From Microcaldota archaeon (GTDB taxonomy: Archaea; Micrarchaeota; Micrarchaeia; Micrarchaeales; CABMGC01), in the NCBI GenBank assembly GCA_028866995.1, contig JAGWHD010000002.1, forward strand, positions 1 to 64,000: a DNA stretch of 64,000 bases, given 5' to 3'. Positions within the stretch are counted from its first letter, which is position 1; every line of letters begins with the position of its first letter. The notes below the pieces were generated by a model that was given only the letters and a program-made list of their open reading frames with translations, searched no databases and was not told the origin of the DNA. The position numbers and the translations under genes are program-made. Below, piece by piece: positions 28,442 through 36,658 of this stretch.

Positions 28442-29005
28442 TCATCTGCCCGTGCCAATGGCCTTATCCAGGCTTGCCTTTATCCCCCTTCCCATTCCCT
28501 TAAGCCATTCGCGTATGTCTATCTCAACTACCGTCCTCAGCCCTACCCTCTCAACCTGCTCCTTTCTCTGCCTCTCGGGCTTGAAGGTTGTTGATATCCT
28601 TGAGTATCCTAGTCTTTGCAGGTCCTTTGTGGTTATCGCCTCGAAGAGGTATGCGAAACCGCTCGCAGGGCCCTTGTCCAGCTTCTCCCTCGGATAATAG
28701 CTTTCAGGTGTCGTGGAACCATTGCCGCCCATGTAGAATATCTGGCCAACGTAGGCAAGGCCGTTCTTCTCTTTGCAGGCCCCGTAATGGATGCCGATGT
28801 CGCTCTGCCAAACCATGGGTATCCGTTTCAACGATATGAGGTCAAGGCCGAACGAGTTCGCATCGGAACTATGCGTATATACCATGCCCTCATCGAAGTC
28901 CCTTCTCAGGCCTGCGAAAGCTAGGTAGTAGGTGGCAGACCTCTGCCTGTATACTCCCAGGAATATCTCGTTGCCTTTCTGCCCTTTGGCTGCGAACCTG
29001 TCCAT
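28442..29005 (-). CDS. Unknown family X, copy 1
   Basis: ESYYPREKLDKGPASGFAYLFEAITTKDLQRLG...IDIREWLKGMGRGI; paralog of 30255-30854. Confidence 0.7.
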   Translation of the reverse strand: MDRFAAKGQKGNEIFLGVYRQRSATYYLAFAGLRRDFDEGMVYTHSSDANSFGLDLISLKRIPMVWQSDIGIHYGACKEKNGLAYVGQIFYMGGNGSTTPESYYPREKLDKGPASGFAYLFEAITTKDLQRLGYSRISTTFKPERQRKEQVERVGLRTVVEIDIREWLKGMGRGIKASLDKAIGTGR

Positions 29006-29007
29006 GG

Positions 29008-29346
29008 CTATTCCAGTCTCTCCTGCGCCCTTTCGATCCTTGCAAGAAGCTTGAGTGTCTCGCCCTGCAGCGCCTGGTTCGTAGGGTTCATGTCTCTCAA
29101 ATCCCTGACATGGGCTATCGCTGCTCCATAGGAATCATGCGCGCCTCCCGCGTTCGGGGGAAGCGGCAGCCTACGATCCTTCACCTCAGGATCGAACCTC
29201 GACTTGAGGTGGTACTCCGAAGCATCACGCAGCGCCTCGACTATCTTGTTTATTGTGCGCCTGTCAACGCTTGCGAGGTCGCCTTGCCTCGCCGCATTTA
29301 GCAGTCTTGCCTTTGTCTTCTCGAAAGTGAACTGTGCAGTGGCCAT
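29008..29346 (-). CDS. Hypothetical small helical protein
   Basis: MATAQFTFEKTKARLLNAARQGDLASVDRRTI; CACGTATTTAAG upstream. Confidence 0.6.
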   Translation of the reverse strand: MATAQFTFEKTKARLLNAARQGDLASVDRRTINKIVEALRDASEYHLKSRFDPEVKDRRLPLPPNAGGAHDSYGAAIAHVRDLRDMNPTNQALQGETLKLLARIERAQERLE

Positions 29347-29425
29347 GTTATCAACTCTATCCTGTTTTGGCACGTATTTAAGTCTTGCAGGAGCATCGCC
29401 GAAAGCCGTATTGCGGTCTTCGGTT

Positions 29426-29695
29426 TTATTCACTGGAGCACGCCATCCTCGCCGCTGCCTTCGCATTCCCTATCTTGTACTCGAGATCCTTTATCCTCTC
29501 TGTCCTAAGCAGGTACTCGCCTGTTCGCGGGGTGCGCATTCCGCCCCTCCTCTCGTACATCCATGTCTCGACTCCCAGGGCCCTCCTGTAGAGCTTCCTC
29601 GCTTCCATGTGGAGCCCTTCATCAGCCTTCCTGTCCCCTAGCCTTTCGAGCGATGTGGACAATGATGAGGCTGCAATCGAGACCAGTGCGCGCAT
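29426..29695 (-). CDS. Small TPR-like protein
   Basis: LERLGDRKADEGLHMEARKLYRRALGVETWMYE resembles a TPR hairpin. Confidence 0.6.
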   Translation of the reverse strand: MRALVSIAASSLSTSLERLGDRKADEGLHMEARKLYRRALGVETWMYERRGGMRTPRTGEYLLRTERIKDLEYKIGNAKAAARMACSSE

Positions 29696-29769
29696 TTTTT
29701 CGCCTAACGCTAACCAAAACTAATGCCTATCGTGGGATTGCCAGGTATTTAAGCGCTTCTCCTGCTGCC

Positions 29770-30195
29770 TTACCTGTGCTGCTTCGCCTTGTCCGAAGCC
29801 TTCCAGAAATCGTCTATCTTGTGAGCGTCCTCATGGTCTATCTGCTTCGATACCGCCCACATCTCGACCGTTTCATCTCCTTCGTTCCTGTGCGACCTCT
29901 TGGTCTTGGGCGCTACCCTGACCACCGATCCTGCGCTCACCTTCTTTATGTCGTCGCCGAACCTCATGGTGAGCGTTCCCTTGGAAATTATGTATATCTC
30001 CTCTATGTCGTCATGATAGTGGCCCGTGCTCTGCTCGAAGTCGGAATGCGGCGGGATCCTTACCAGCGTCGCGGCAAGCTGCTCGCATCCCAGCGCTTCG
30101 GTCATGCTCCTGAACTCCCCAGGCACGTCTGTGCCTGCGTAATAGTCCTTGACGTCGTCAGCCTTCACTATAGCGTATCCTTCCATGCGTATCAC
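29770..30195 (-). CDS. Cupin-domain protein
   Basis: STGHYHDDIEEIYIISKGTLTMRFGDDIKKVSAGSVVRVAPKTKRSHRNEGDE. Confidence 0.85.
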   Translation of the reverse strand: MIRMEGYAIVKADDVKDYYAGTDVPGEFRSMTEALGCEQLAATLVRIPPHSDFEQSTGHYHDDIEEIYIISKGTLTMRFGDDIKKVSAGSVVRVAPKTKRSHRNEGDETVEMWAVSKQIDHEDAHKIDDFWKASDKAKQHR

Positions 30196-30254
30196 ATAAG
30201 CGATTGCTCCGCTAAAGCATAATATTGCTTGTCAGAATCCCCGTATAGACGAGT

Positions 30255-30854
30255 TCAACCTTCTGCGATCCTCTCCCTTATGCCCCTTCCGAGTCCCCTC
30301 ATCCATTCCCTGATCGTTGTCGCGCCTTCCGAGGGAAGGCCCACCCTCTCAAGCTGTGCCTTCCTGCTGTCGCTTGGCTCGAAGCCTGCAGTGGTGAACG
30401 CTGCACCGTTCCTTCTAACCTGGTTCGCTGTCAGCGCCTCTATGAAGTATGCTATCCTCTTTGCGGATCCGTACGATAGCTCGTCTCTCGGATAATACGT
30501 CTCTGCTGAAGCGAAGCCCTGCGTTCCGGCATATGATACGTATCCTACAGGGGCTATGCCATTCTCCCCTGCCTTGTCCATCACATGGCTCCTTATGTCG
30601 CGGCTCCAGACGCCCGGCACCCTCTTGACAGAAACGAGATCCAGCCTGCCAATGTACTCGGGAGGGACGAACAGGTTCCTGAACTTTATGTAATCCATAG
30701 GCTGCGTGAAGTCTGATCTGCGCATGGCTGCGTATATGAAATAGTCGTCAGTAGGGCCGGAGCGGTACACCGCTATGAAGGGTCTCCTGTCCCCGACGTT
30801 CTCGATGATTCTCTCGCGTACAGGCTGCGGCCTATGCGCGACAATCGTTGCCAT
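30255..30854 (-). CDS. Unknown family X, copy 2
   Basis: ETYYPRDELSYGSAKRIAYFIEALTANQVRRNG...ATTIREWMRGLGRGI; paralog of 28442-29005. Confidence 0.7.
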   Translation of the reverse strand: MATIVAHRPQPVRERIIENVGDRRPFIAVYRSGPTDDYFIYAAMRRSDFTQPMDYIKFRNLFVPPEYIGRLDLVSVKRVPGVWSRDIRSHVMDKAGENGIAPVGYVSYAGTQGFASAETYYPRDELSYGSAKRIAYFIEALTANQVRRNGAAFTTAGFEPSDSRKAQLERVGLPSEGATTIREWMRGLGRGIRERIAEG

Positions 30855-30965
30855 ATTACCTACATATCCATGCTTTTCCTCGTATTTAAAGATTGTAGGG
30901 ATAACGACGATTGCATAATTCCGCGGAGGAAAGCGTTATATAGCATCTGTTCCACGATACGATTC

Positions 30966-31268
30966 ATGAAGCTCGACATAAGGTCAGACAGGATGGCTCC
31001 TTACGACAGGGCCCTTGTGAGGGAGGCGTCTGTACTGATGAGGGAGGGATGGAGACTGAGGAGTCCTGACATACTCAACGAGGCCAGGCACAGACTTGCC
31101 GCCCTCGCCAGGCTCAATCCGCACAAGCTCGACATATGCACGCAGGCCGCTGACGCCGAACGCGCGCTTTTCAGGGAGATGAAGAAGGAAGGCCTTGTAA
31201 GGGACGCTCTCTCCTTTGCACCATATATCCACGAGGAGACCTGCCCCTGGCTCAGCGTCCGCAAATAG
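30966..31268 (+). CDS. Small helical hypothetical protein
   Basis: MKLDIRSDRMAPYDRALVREASVLMREGWRLRSPDILNEARHRLAALARLNPHK; TTATATA upstream. Confidence 0.6.
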   Translation: MKLDIRSDRMAPYDRALVREASVLMREGWRLRSPDILNEARHRLAALARLNPHKLDICTQAADAERALFREMKKEGLVRDALSFAPYIHEETCPWLSVRK

Positions 31269-31279
31269 GCCTGCCTCAG

Positions 31280-31876
31280 CTATGCCACATTTATGCCGAA
31301 GCGCTCCATCCTGGCTGCAAGCGTCCTCATCATGTCCGATAAGTTGCCGCTGTCATCCCTTGCCGTGGCCGTCCTCATGCCCTCAGGGTCTATCAGGACC
31401 TGTCTTTCGTGCGTGGTTATCATAACGTTGCCCCAGTTTATGTCGCCGTGGGCAAGATCCATGCTGTTGAGGTTCCTGACTATCTCCCGCACAGCAAGCA
31501 GGTGCTCCCTGGCTTCTGCGAACCTGTTCCCGAAAAGGTACTCTACCAGAGCTTTGCCATCGACATGTTCCATGACGTAACCTACGCACCTCCTCTCCCT
31601 GTCGAGCACTGCGAAGAACGGCTCCACAACGTTCAACGGATCTGCGGAGTGCAGTTCCTGCAGCCTTTCGAACTGCCTGCTGATTATGCTGCCCGAATAA
31701 TCATACTCGCAGCTTGTCACAAGCCTGCCCCTGATCCCCTCCCCGAGGTACTCCCTTCTTAGCAGCTTCGCGAAGACCCTGTTCGGGCGAAGTCCTCTCG
31801 CCTCGACATGCTGCCTGAGCTCTCCGGCATCCGCTGCGACTACTAGGCTTTGCCTATGTGCGACAGCAATGGCCAT
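31280..31876 (-). CDS. Small protein-kinase-like protein, copy 2
   Basis: YVMEHVDGKALVEYLF...NLNSMDLAHGDINWGNVMITTHERQVLIDPEGM. Confidence 0.7.
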   Translation of the reverse strand: MAIAVAHRQSLVVAADAGELRQHVEARGLRPNRVFAKLLRREYLGEGIRGRLVTSCEYDYSGSIISRQFERLQELHSADPLNVVEPFFAVLDRERRCVGYVMEHVDGKALVEYLFGNRFAEAREHLLAVREIVRNLNSMDLAHGDINWGNVMITTHERQVLIDPEGMRTATARDDSGNLSDMMRTLAARMERFGINVA

Positions 31877-31945
31877 GGTATAAGACCTGTCTTCATGGTT
31901 AATAAGTGTTGAAATGAGGTTCGTCAGAAGCAGAATTCCACTGGC

Positions 31946-32977
31946 TCATTCGATACTGAGCCTTTTCAGGCTCTCTATCTCCCTTCTTATCTCTCCGGTG
32001 TCCGATGGCAGCCCCATCAGCGTGCAGTCGTTGAGCAGCATCGTCAGGTGCAGTATCTTGCTTATCCTCAGCGGGATTCCGTCCCCCTGGTTGGCATGGC
32101 TCCTCTCTATCCTGACCCATTTCGACGCTACGAAAAGGTTGCCGAACCTTCTTGCATGGTCATCGTACCCCAGCTCCCTCGAGATTGTCGCAGCCATCGC
32201 GCATATCGTAGCTACCTCAGCATCATCCGAAGCCGGCTTTATCTTGGAACCGAGTATGTCCAGGTAACTGCGCATCCTATCCCTGTATCTGGTCTCAAGA
32301 TCCTCCCTGCCGACCTCAGCCGCATAGTCGATGGCCATCTTGAAGCCCGCAATCGAGTTGAAAGGGTCCTTCGTCATGCACACAGTGGCATAGCTGCCGC
32401 AGGAGTTGATTATGGCCTCCTCGATCTCATGCACTGCCTCGCTGTCTCCCAGGCTCTCGGCTATCTCCTTGGCCGGCATGTAGCTCAGCAGGTCGTATAC
32501 GTTGGGCTTCGCCCTGGCCCTGTCCAGCCACATCTGCATCGCCTTGCGCTCGTACTCCTCCGCCACGTACTCCATGTCGCTCTTCCTTGCAAGCTCTGCT
32601 ATCCTTTCGCAGGCAGCGATCCCTATCCTATGATAGGCGTTTATCGGGTCGCCGCCAAGTATCGTGAAATCTATGCTGCCCTCCTTGGGATCCGACATGG
32701 CTATGCTGAAGTTGCCCAGAAGCCCATTCGCGTACATGAGCACGTCGACGACCTTCGCAGCTGTCTCCGCGGCGTCGGCGCTCCTCCTCAATCCCGCAAG
32801 CTCCTTCCTCGGGGACCTTGCGTTCTCCACCTCGTGCCTCCTCAGCGCTATCGCTATGTCAAGGCGCCAGAGCACCCTCTCGGTACCCATCCTGTCCTTC
32901 AGCTCGCCCCTGGCTATCATCCCATTAGCCGAATGCTCCAATCTTGTGGCTACGTGCATCGCCTTGGCCATATCCAT
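31946..32977 (-). CDS. Hypothetical all-helical protein
   Basis: Long ORF; TATA-like ATATTTATATG upstream; repeated helical segments. Confidence 0.65.
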   Translation of the reverse strand: MDMAKAMHVATRLEHSANGMIARGELKDRMGTERVLWRLDIAIALRRHEVENARSPRKELAGLRRSADAAETAAKVVDVLMYANGLLGNFSIAMSDPKEGSIDFTILGGDPINAYHRIGIAACERIAELARKSDMEYVAEEYERKAMQMWLDRARAKPNVYDLLSYMPAKEIAESLGDSEAVHEIEEAIINSCGSYATVCMTKDPFNSIAGFKMAIDYAAEVGREDLETRYRDRMRSYLDILGSKIKPASDDAEVATICAMAATISRELGYDDHARRFGNLFVASKWVRIERSHANQGDGIPLRISKILHLTMLLNDCTLMGLPSDTGEIRREIESLKRLSIE

Positions 32978-33102
32978 TGCTCCAGACCCTACAAACTGGC
33001 TTTTGGGCACATATTTATATGTTGTTGGAACCAGACGCATTCCAAATTTCTGGAAAACATAGCTTTTAAAACGTTTAAGGTAAGTTTTGGTATGTGTTTG
33101 GC

Positions 33103-33813
33103 ATGTCAGTAACAAACGACCTTAAGTTCCTGTGGAACTTGGTATGGGACCCGGAGAAGAATGGAAAGAAGACCATGGACTTCGGAGGGGCTGTGAAGCT
33201 CTACTACACGTTGGCGGTTCTCGCCTTTATTGCATACGTTGTGGTGGGCAGCATAGCCATATGGCTCGGCCTGAGCGTTCACGGGGCAACGACTACGTTC
33301 CCTGCAGCGACGCTCCTGGCCTTGGTGCATGCGGTGTCTTACGTGGCGCTGTTCTGGAAGGGTGTGATAACATTCTTCATACTGCTGCCGCTGGGCATAG
33401 CTGTTGAGGCACTGATATACCAGCTTGTAGGGAGAGTGTTCCTGAACGCATGGAAGGGGACGTACGAAAAGACGTTCACAGCCCTTGTGTTCAGCCTGTT
33501 CCCTCTGCTGCTGCTATACTGGCTTAGCGTGATACCTGTATTCGACGCGCTGTTCATAATACTCGCGCCAATATGGAGCCTGATAGTGCTTGTGATAGCA
33601 TTGTCGGTACAGCAGAAGATAAGGAGACTAGACGCACTTCTGATAGTGCTTCTCAAGTCCTTCCTGACGATCTTCGTGCTGCTGCTTGTCGGCCTCTCGC
33701 TGGTGAGCGCGCTCAGCTACGTGCTCGGGACCGTTGCGCACAACGGAATCCTCTCATTCCCTTGGCACAACGTTACCAATGGATGGCAGGGCATGATGAA
33801 CAGCACAGGCTGA
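33103..33813 (+). CDS. YIP1-like multi-TM membrane protein
   Basis: LWNLVWDPEKNGKKTMDFGGAVKLYYTLAVLAFIAYVVV; about five TM segments. Confidence 0.65.
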   Translation: MSVTNDLKFLWNLVWDPEKNGKKTMDFGGAVKLYYTLAVLAFIAYVVVGSIAIWLGLSVHGATTTFPAATLLALVHAVSYVALFWKGVITFFILLPLGIAVEALIYQLVGRVFLNAWKGTYEKTFTALVFSLFPLLLLYWLSVIPVFDALFIILAPIWSLIVLVIALSVQQKIRRLDALLIVLLKSFLTIFVLLLVGLSLVSALSYVLGTVAHNGILSFPWHNVTNGWQGMMNSTG

Positions 33814-33884
33814 AGAGGATTAGTTTCCTTTCAACGTCTTGGGCGATAGCGCCCAAGACTCTTTCTTTTTAATTTTCTCCTGCG

Positions 33885-34508
33885 TTAGCCCCTGGCAGTT
33901 CTCTTGTTCTCGTACATCTCGCTGTCCGCTCCCTTTGTAAGCATAAGCATCCCTTCATCAACGTCCCTGATCTCGGCCCCGTTAGCGCTCCTGCTGCCCG
34001 CAGATATGCTAAATTCCGGTATTCCGTAAGCGTTCCTGAGATCAGCCTCGACAGCCTGCACGTCCTTAGATACCCTCCTTATGAAAGCCGCAGCGTCAGC
34101 GTTTGACGCGTTCGGCAGCCCGACTACTATCTCATCGCCCCCGTATCTGTATGCTATATCCGTATCTCTTACGAGCCCGGATATGACGTTGCCAAGCCTT
34201 GCTAGGGCATCGTTGCCCGCGTCGTGGCCGAAGGTGTCGTTAAGCTCCTTGAATCTGTTTATGTCGAAGAATACAACTGATATGTCGGTCTTGCCGTCAA
34301 TGGCTGACTTGACCAGCTTCCTAAGCTCGCGCTCTCCCTCGCCTGCCACGTGCAATCCTGTCCTCGCGTCCCTGCTGAGCCTCTTGTAAGCCATCCTGAG
34401 CCTCAGCAATTCCGCAGTAGTGTCAGGATCCCTGTCTGTAGACCTCCTGGCTAGCTGTCTCAGACCTTGTATCTGCCTGTCCTTCTTAATGTTCCTTCTG
34501 CCTTCCAT
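33885..34508 (-). CDS. GGDEF-domain protein (putative diguanylate-cyclase-like)
   Basis: VVFFDINRFKELNDTFGHDAGNDALARLGNVISGLVRDTDIAYRYGGDEIVVGLP. Confidence 0.88.
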   Translation of the reverse strand: MEGRRNIKKDRQIQGLRQLARRSTDRDPDTTAELLRLRMAYKRLSRDARTGLHVAGEGERELRKLVKSAIDGKTDISVVFFDINRFKELNDTFGHDAGNDALARLGNVISGLVRDTDIAYRYGGDEIVVGLPNASNADAAAFIRRVSKDVQAVEADLRNAYGIPEFSISAGSRSANGAEIRDVDEGMLMLTKGADSEMYENKRTARG

Positions 34509-34531
34509 AGGATTCAGCATATATGGTGTGC

Positions 34532-34576
34532 TTCCTGGTATTTAAAGAATAGAAAGCCGCATGTCATTTGACGAAT
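34532..34576 (-). promoter_or_regulatory. 45-bp promoter module, copy 2 (TATA-like box plus upstream ATTCGTCAAAT)
   Basis: Plus strand TTCCTGGTATTTAAA-N18-CATTTGACGAAT. Confidence 0.6.
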
Positions 34577-34582
34577 AGAATC

Positions 34583-35758
34583 TCACTTGCGCCCTTCGTC
34601 GCCCTCCAGCCTTTCTATCGTATCCCTTGCAGTCTGCGCCGAACTGTTCACAGCATTTTCGGCCCCTTCCTTGCCACCTGCGTTGTACTCGACCTTCAGC
34701 TCCAGGAACACGTGCCCCTTGAGGCGTATCACGTCGATTCCCATGCCTTCCAGTTCCGTGGTTCCGCTCTCCTTGTGTCTTTCGAGCCCTATCATTACCA
34801 CAGCCCTTATTGCATCCTCAGCGTGCCTTTCGCTGACAGGTATCCTGACCGCGTACATGCCGCTGCCGTTCTCTTCTGTCCTTCTCTCTACGAGCGCTAT
34901 GCCTGTCTCAAGGTCCTTCTCAGCGAAATACGTCCTCCTTCTCTCGTTACCCATATCCGGTATCGGCATTACCCCGATGTCATCCCCGCCTATATGCCTA
35001 GATACGGTGTCCTCAGCACCTTCGAGCGATATCCCGTTCTCGGATGCCTTCATCGCGACAGCCACGAATCTGGAAGCACGCCTGTCAAGGACAGCGTCCT
35101 CGAAGATTGCCGAGGAGAGCTTTTCGTCAGTCATGTCAAGCATGTCCTTCATGGTCTTTACGTAATCAAAGCTATTATGCGCGAGAAGAAGAAGCGCCCC
35201 GTACCTGCCGTACGCGTCCATGTTATTCCTCATGAAGTTCGAATCTGCGTTGCCCTCGATGCTCTCCATGCTGAAGGCATGCGTGCCGAGGCCGCGCAGG
35301 TCACGGAGCAGTTCCATGACTATGTTCGCTTCAATGGAGCCTTTCAGAGTGCCGTCGTCCCGCACAAGGACCATCGACATGGCCGTTGCGCAGAATTCCG
35401 ACGCGCAGCTGTTCGCTATCTCCCTCGCGAACGCCTCGCCGTCGTTCGGAGCGCCATTGACCATTCTGCCAGTCATGTCTCTGTAGTAGTGCACAACAGG
35501 CCTCAGCACAGCGCATATCCTGTCCTTCTCCTCGAAGCCGGCATTCTCTATGCTGCCGCTCACTGCAACCGTCCTGTTGTCGTAGAAGCTGATAAAGCCG
35601 TCCTTGGCACCCGCGTTCCATCTCTTGCCGTCTATGTATCCGATGTTCCCTCTCTTCACCAGGCTTCCGCTTATGGCGTTGAAATAGCTTACCGCAGCCT
35701 CAGCTATCTCGGTTATCGACCTTACCTTCGGTTCAGGTTTCCTTGTTTTCTCTATCAT
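34583..35758 (-). CDS. Hypothetical protein with a RHIGGDDIGVMPIP motif
   Basis: 391 aa ORF; GGDD-like turn encoded near 34979-34990; no confident family. Confidence 0.6.
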   Translation of the reverse strand: MIEKTRKPEPKVRSITEIAEAAVSYFNAISGSLVKRGNIGYIDGKRWNAGAKDGFISFYDNRTVAVSGSIENAGFEEKDRICAVLRPVVHYYRDMTGRMVNGAPNDGEAFAREIANSCASEFCATAMSMVLVRDDGTLKGSIEANIVMELLRDLRGLGTHAFSMESIEGNADSNFMRNNMDAYGRYGALLLLAHNSFDYVKTMKDMLDMTDEKLSSAIFEDAVLDRRASRFVAVAMKASENGISLEGAEDTVSRHIGGDDIGVMPIPDMGNERRRTYFAEKDLETGIALVERRTEENGSGMYAVRIPVSERHAEDAIRAVVMIGLERHKESGTTELEGMGIDVIRLKGHVFLELKVEYNAGGKEGAENAVNSSAQTARDTIERLEGDEGRK

Positions 35759-35806
35759 GTTGACAACATCAGGTCAGATTCCATGGTATTTATAGCTTTC
35801 AGGGCA

Positions 35807-36244
35807 CTACGTCTTCCGTTTTACCCTGCCGAAACTCCTGGTTATCTTTGTGTCGGGCTTCGTATCGAAGTCCATGTAGCATATCCATGAAGGCCTTATC
35901 GCAAAATAGGCCAGCCCCTCCTTCTTCTCCCACTGCTTGAGCAGCGGATCCTTCTTCCATAATAGGCTCTTCGCCTCTTCCAGTTCCTTTCCCTGTTTCA
36001 ACTCGATAGACAATCCTTCGTAGCGCAGCGTCCTCTCCCCTTTGTGGATCTCGAACGCGACGTTCCTGTTCTTGATGTTACTGTACTTCCTAGAATCCCT
36101 TGAGGTGCAGAAGAGGAGCATGTATCCCTTTGACGCGTATTCCATTAGCGCTGAACTAGGCTTTCCGCGGCCAGATATGTACGACAGCACTCCCACGTCG
36201 CACATCCTCATGAAGCTCTGTACCAGTTTGGATCTCGTATCCAT
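35807..36244 (-). CDS. Pyridoxamine 5'-phosphate oxidase-like protein
   Basis: GVLSYISGRGKPSSALMEYASKGYMLLFCTSRDSRKYSNIKNRNVAFEI. Confidence 0.8.
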   Translation of the reverse strand: MDTRSKLVQSFMRMCDVGVLSYISGRGKPSSALMEYASKGYMLLFCTSRDSRKYSNIKNRNVAFEIHKGERTLRYEGLSIELKQGKELEEAKSLLWKKDPLLKQWEKKEGLAYFAIRPSWICYMDFDTKPDTKITRSFGRVKRKT

Positions 36245-36248
36245 GGGC

Positions 36249-36653
36249 CTACCTCTTCCTGGAATTGACAGGCCTCATGAACCTGTAAAGAAGAAGCGCT
36301 ATCGCGCACGTGAAAGCCACCATGATAGGTATGGAGATTGTCCTGTAGTAGCTTATCCTAGAATACTCGGCCTTCCCTGCGCCCAGCGCCAGGTTAGCGT
36401 ATACCACAGCCTGGTTTGGCGATGTGACGACAATGGACTTAGACTTGTTAAGGTAGGAATAGGCAACTGTCATGTTAGGCTGGAATATCAGGTACGCGCT
36501 GGAATTCACCATCGTGATATACGAGGACACGTTGCTTATCGTCAGGTTGGCCTGCGCGCTGCTGTAGTTCTGCGCGGATATGGTCTCTGAGAACGCCAAT
36601 TGCGGGATAAGGGCTGACAAAAGCGCAAGGCCCATTATCCCTAGGCGCATCAT
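36249..36653 (-). CDS. Hypothetical secreted/membrane protein
   Basis: Signal-like N-terminus and C-terminal TM ISIPIMVAFTCAIALLLYRF. Confidence 0.65.
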   Translation of the reverse strand: MMRLGIMGLALLSALIPQLAFSETISAQNYSSAQANLTISNVSSYITMVNSSAYLIFQPNMTVAYSYLNKSKSIVVTSPNQAVVYANLALGAGKAEYSRISYYRTISIPIMVAFTCAIALLLYRFMRPVNSRKR

Positions 36654-36658
36654 ACCAT

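Noticed and set aside
18963-35758. Island as an integrated virus or conjugative element
   Set aside because: No integrase, capsid, terminase, transposase, attachment repeats or adjacent tRNA junction recognised; origin left open.
32048-35890. Long plus-strand ORFs 32048-33112 and 34568-35890
   Set aside because: Antisense shadows of minus-strand ORFs that have upstream TATA-like boxes; no recognisable domain.
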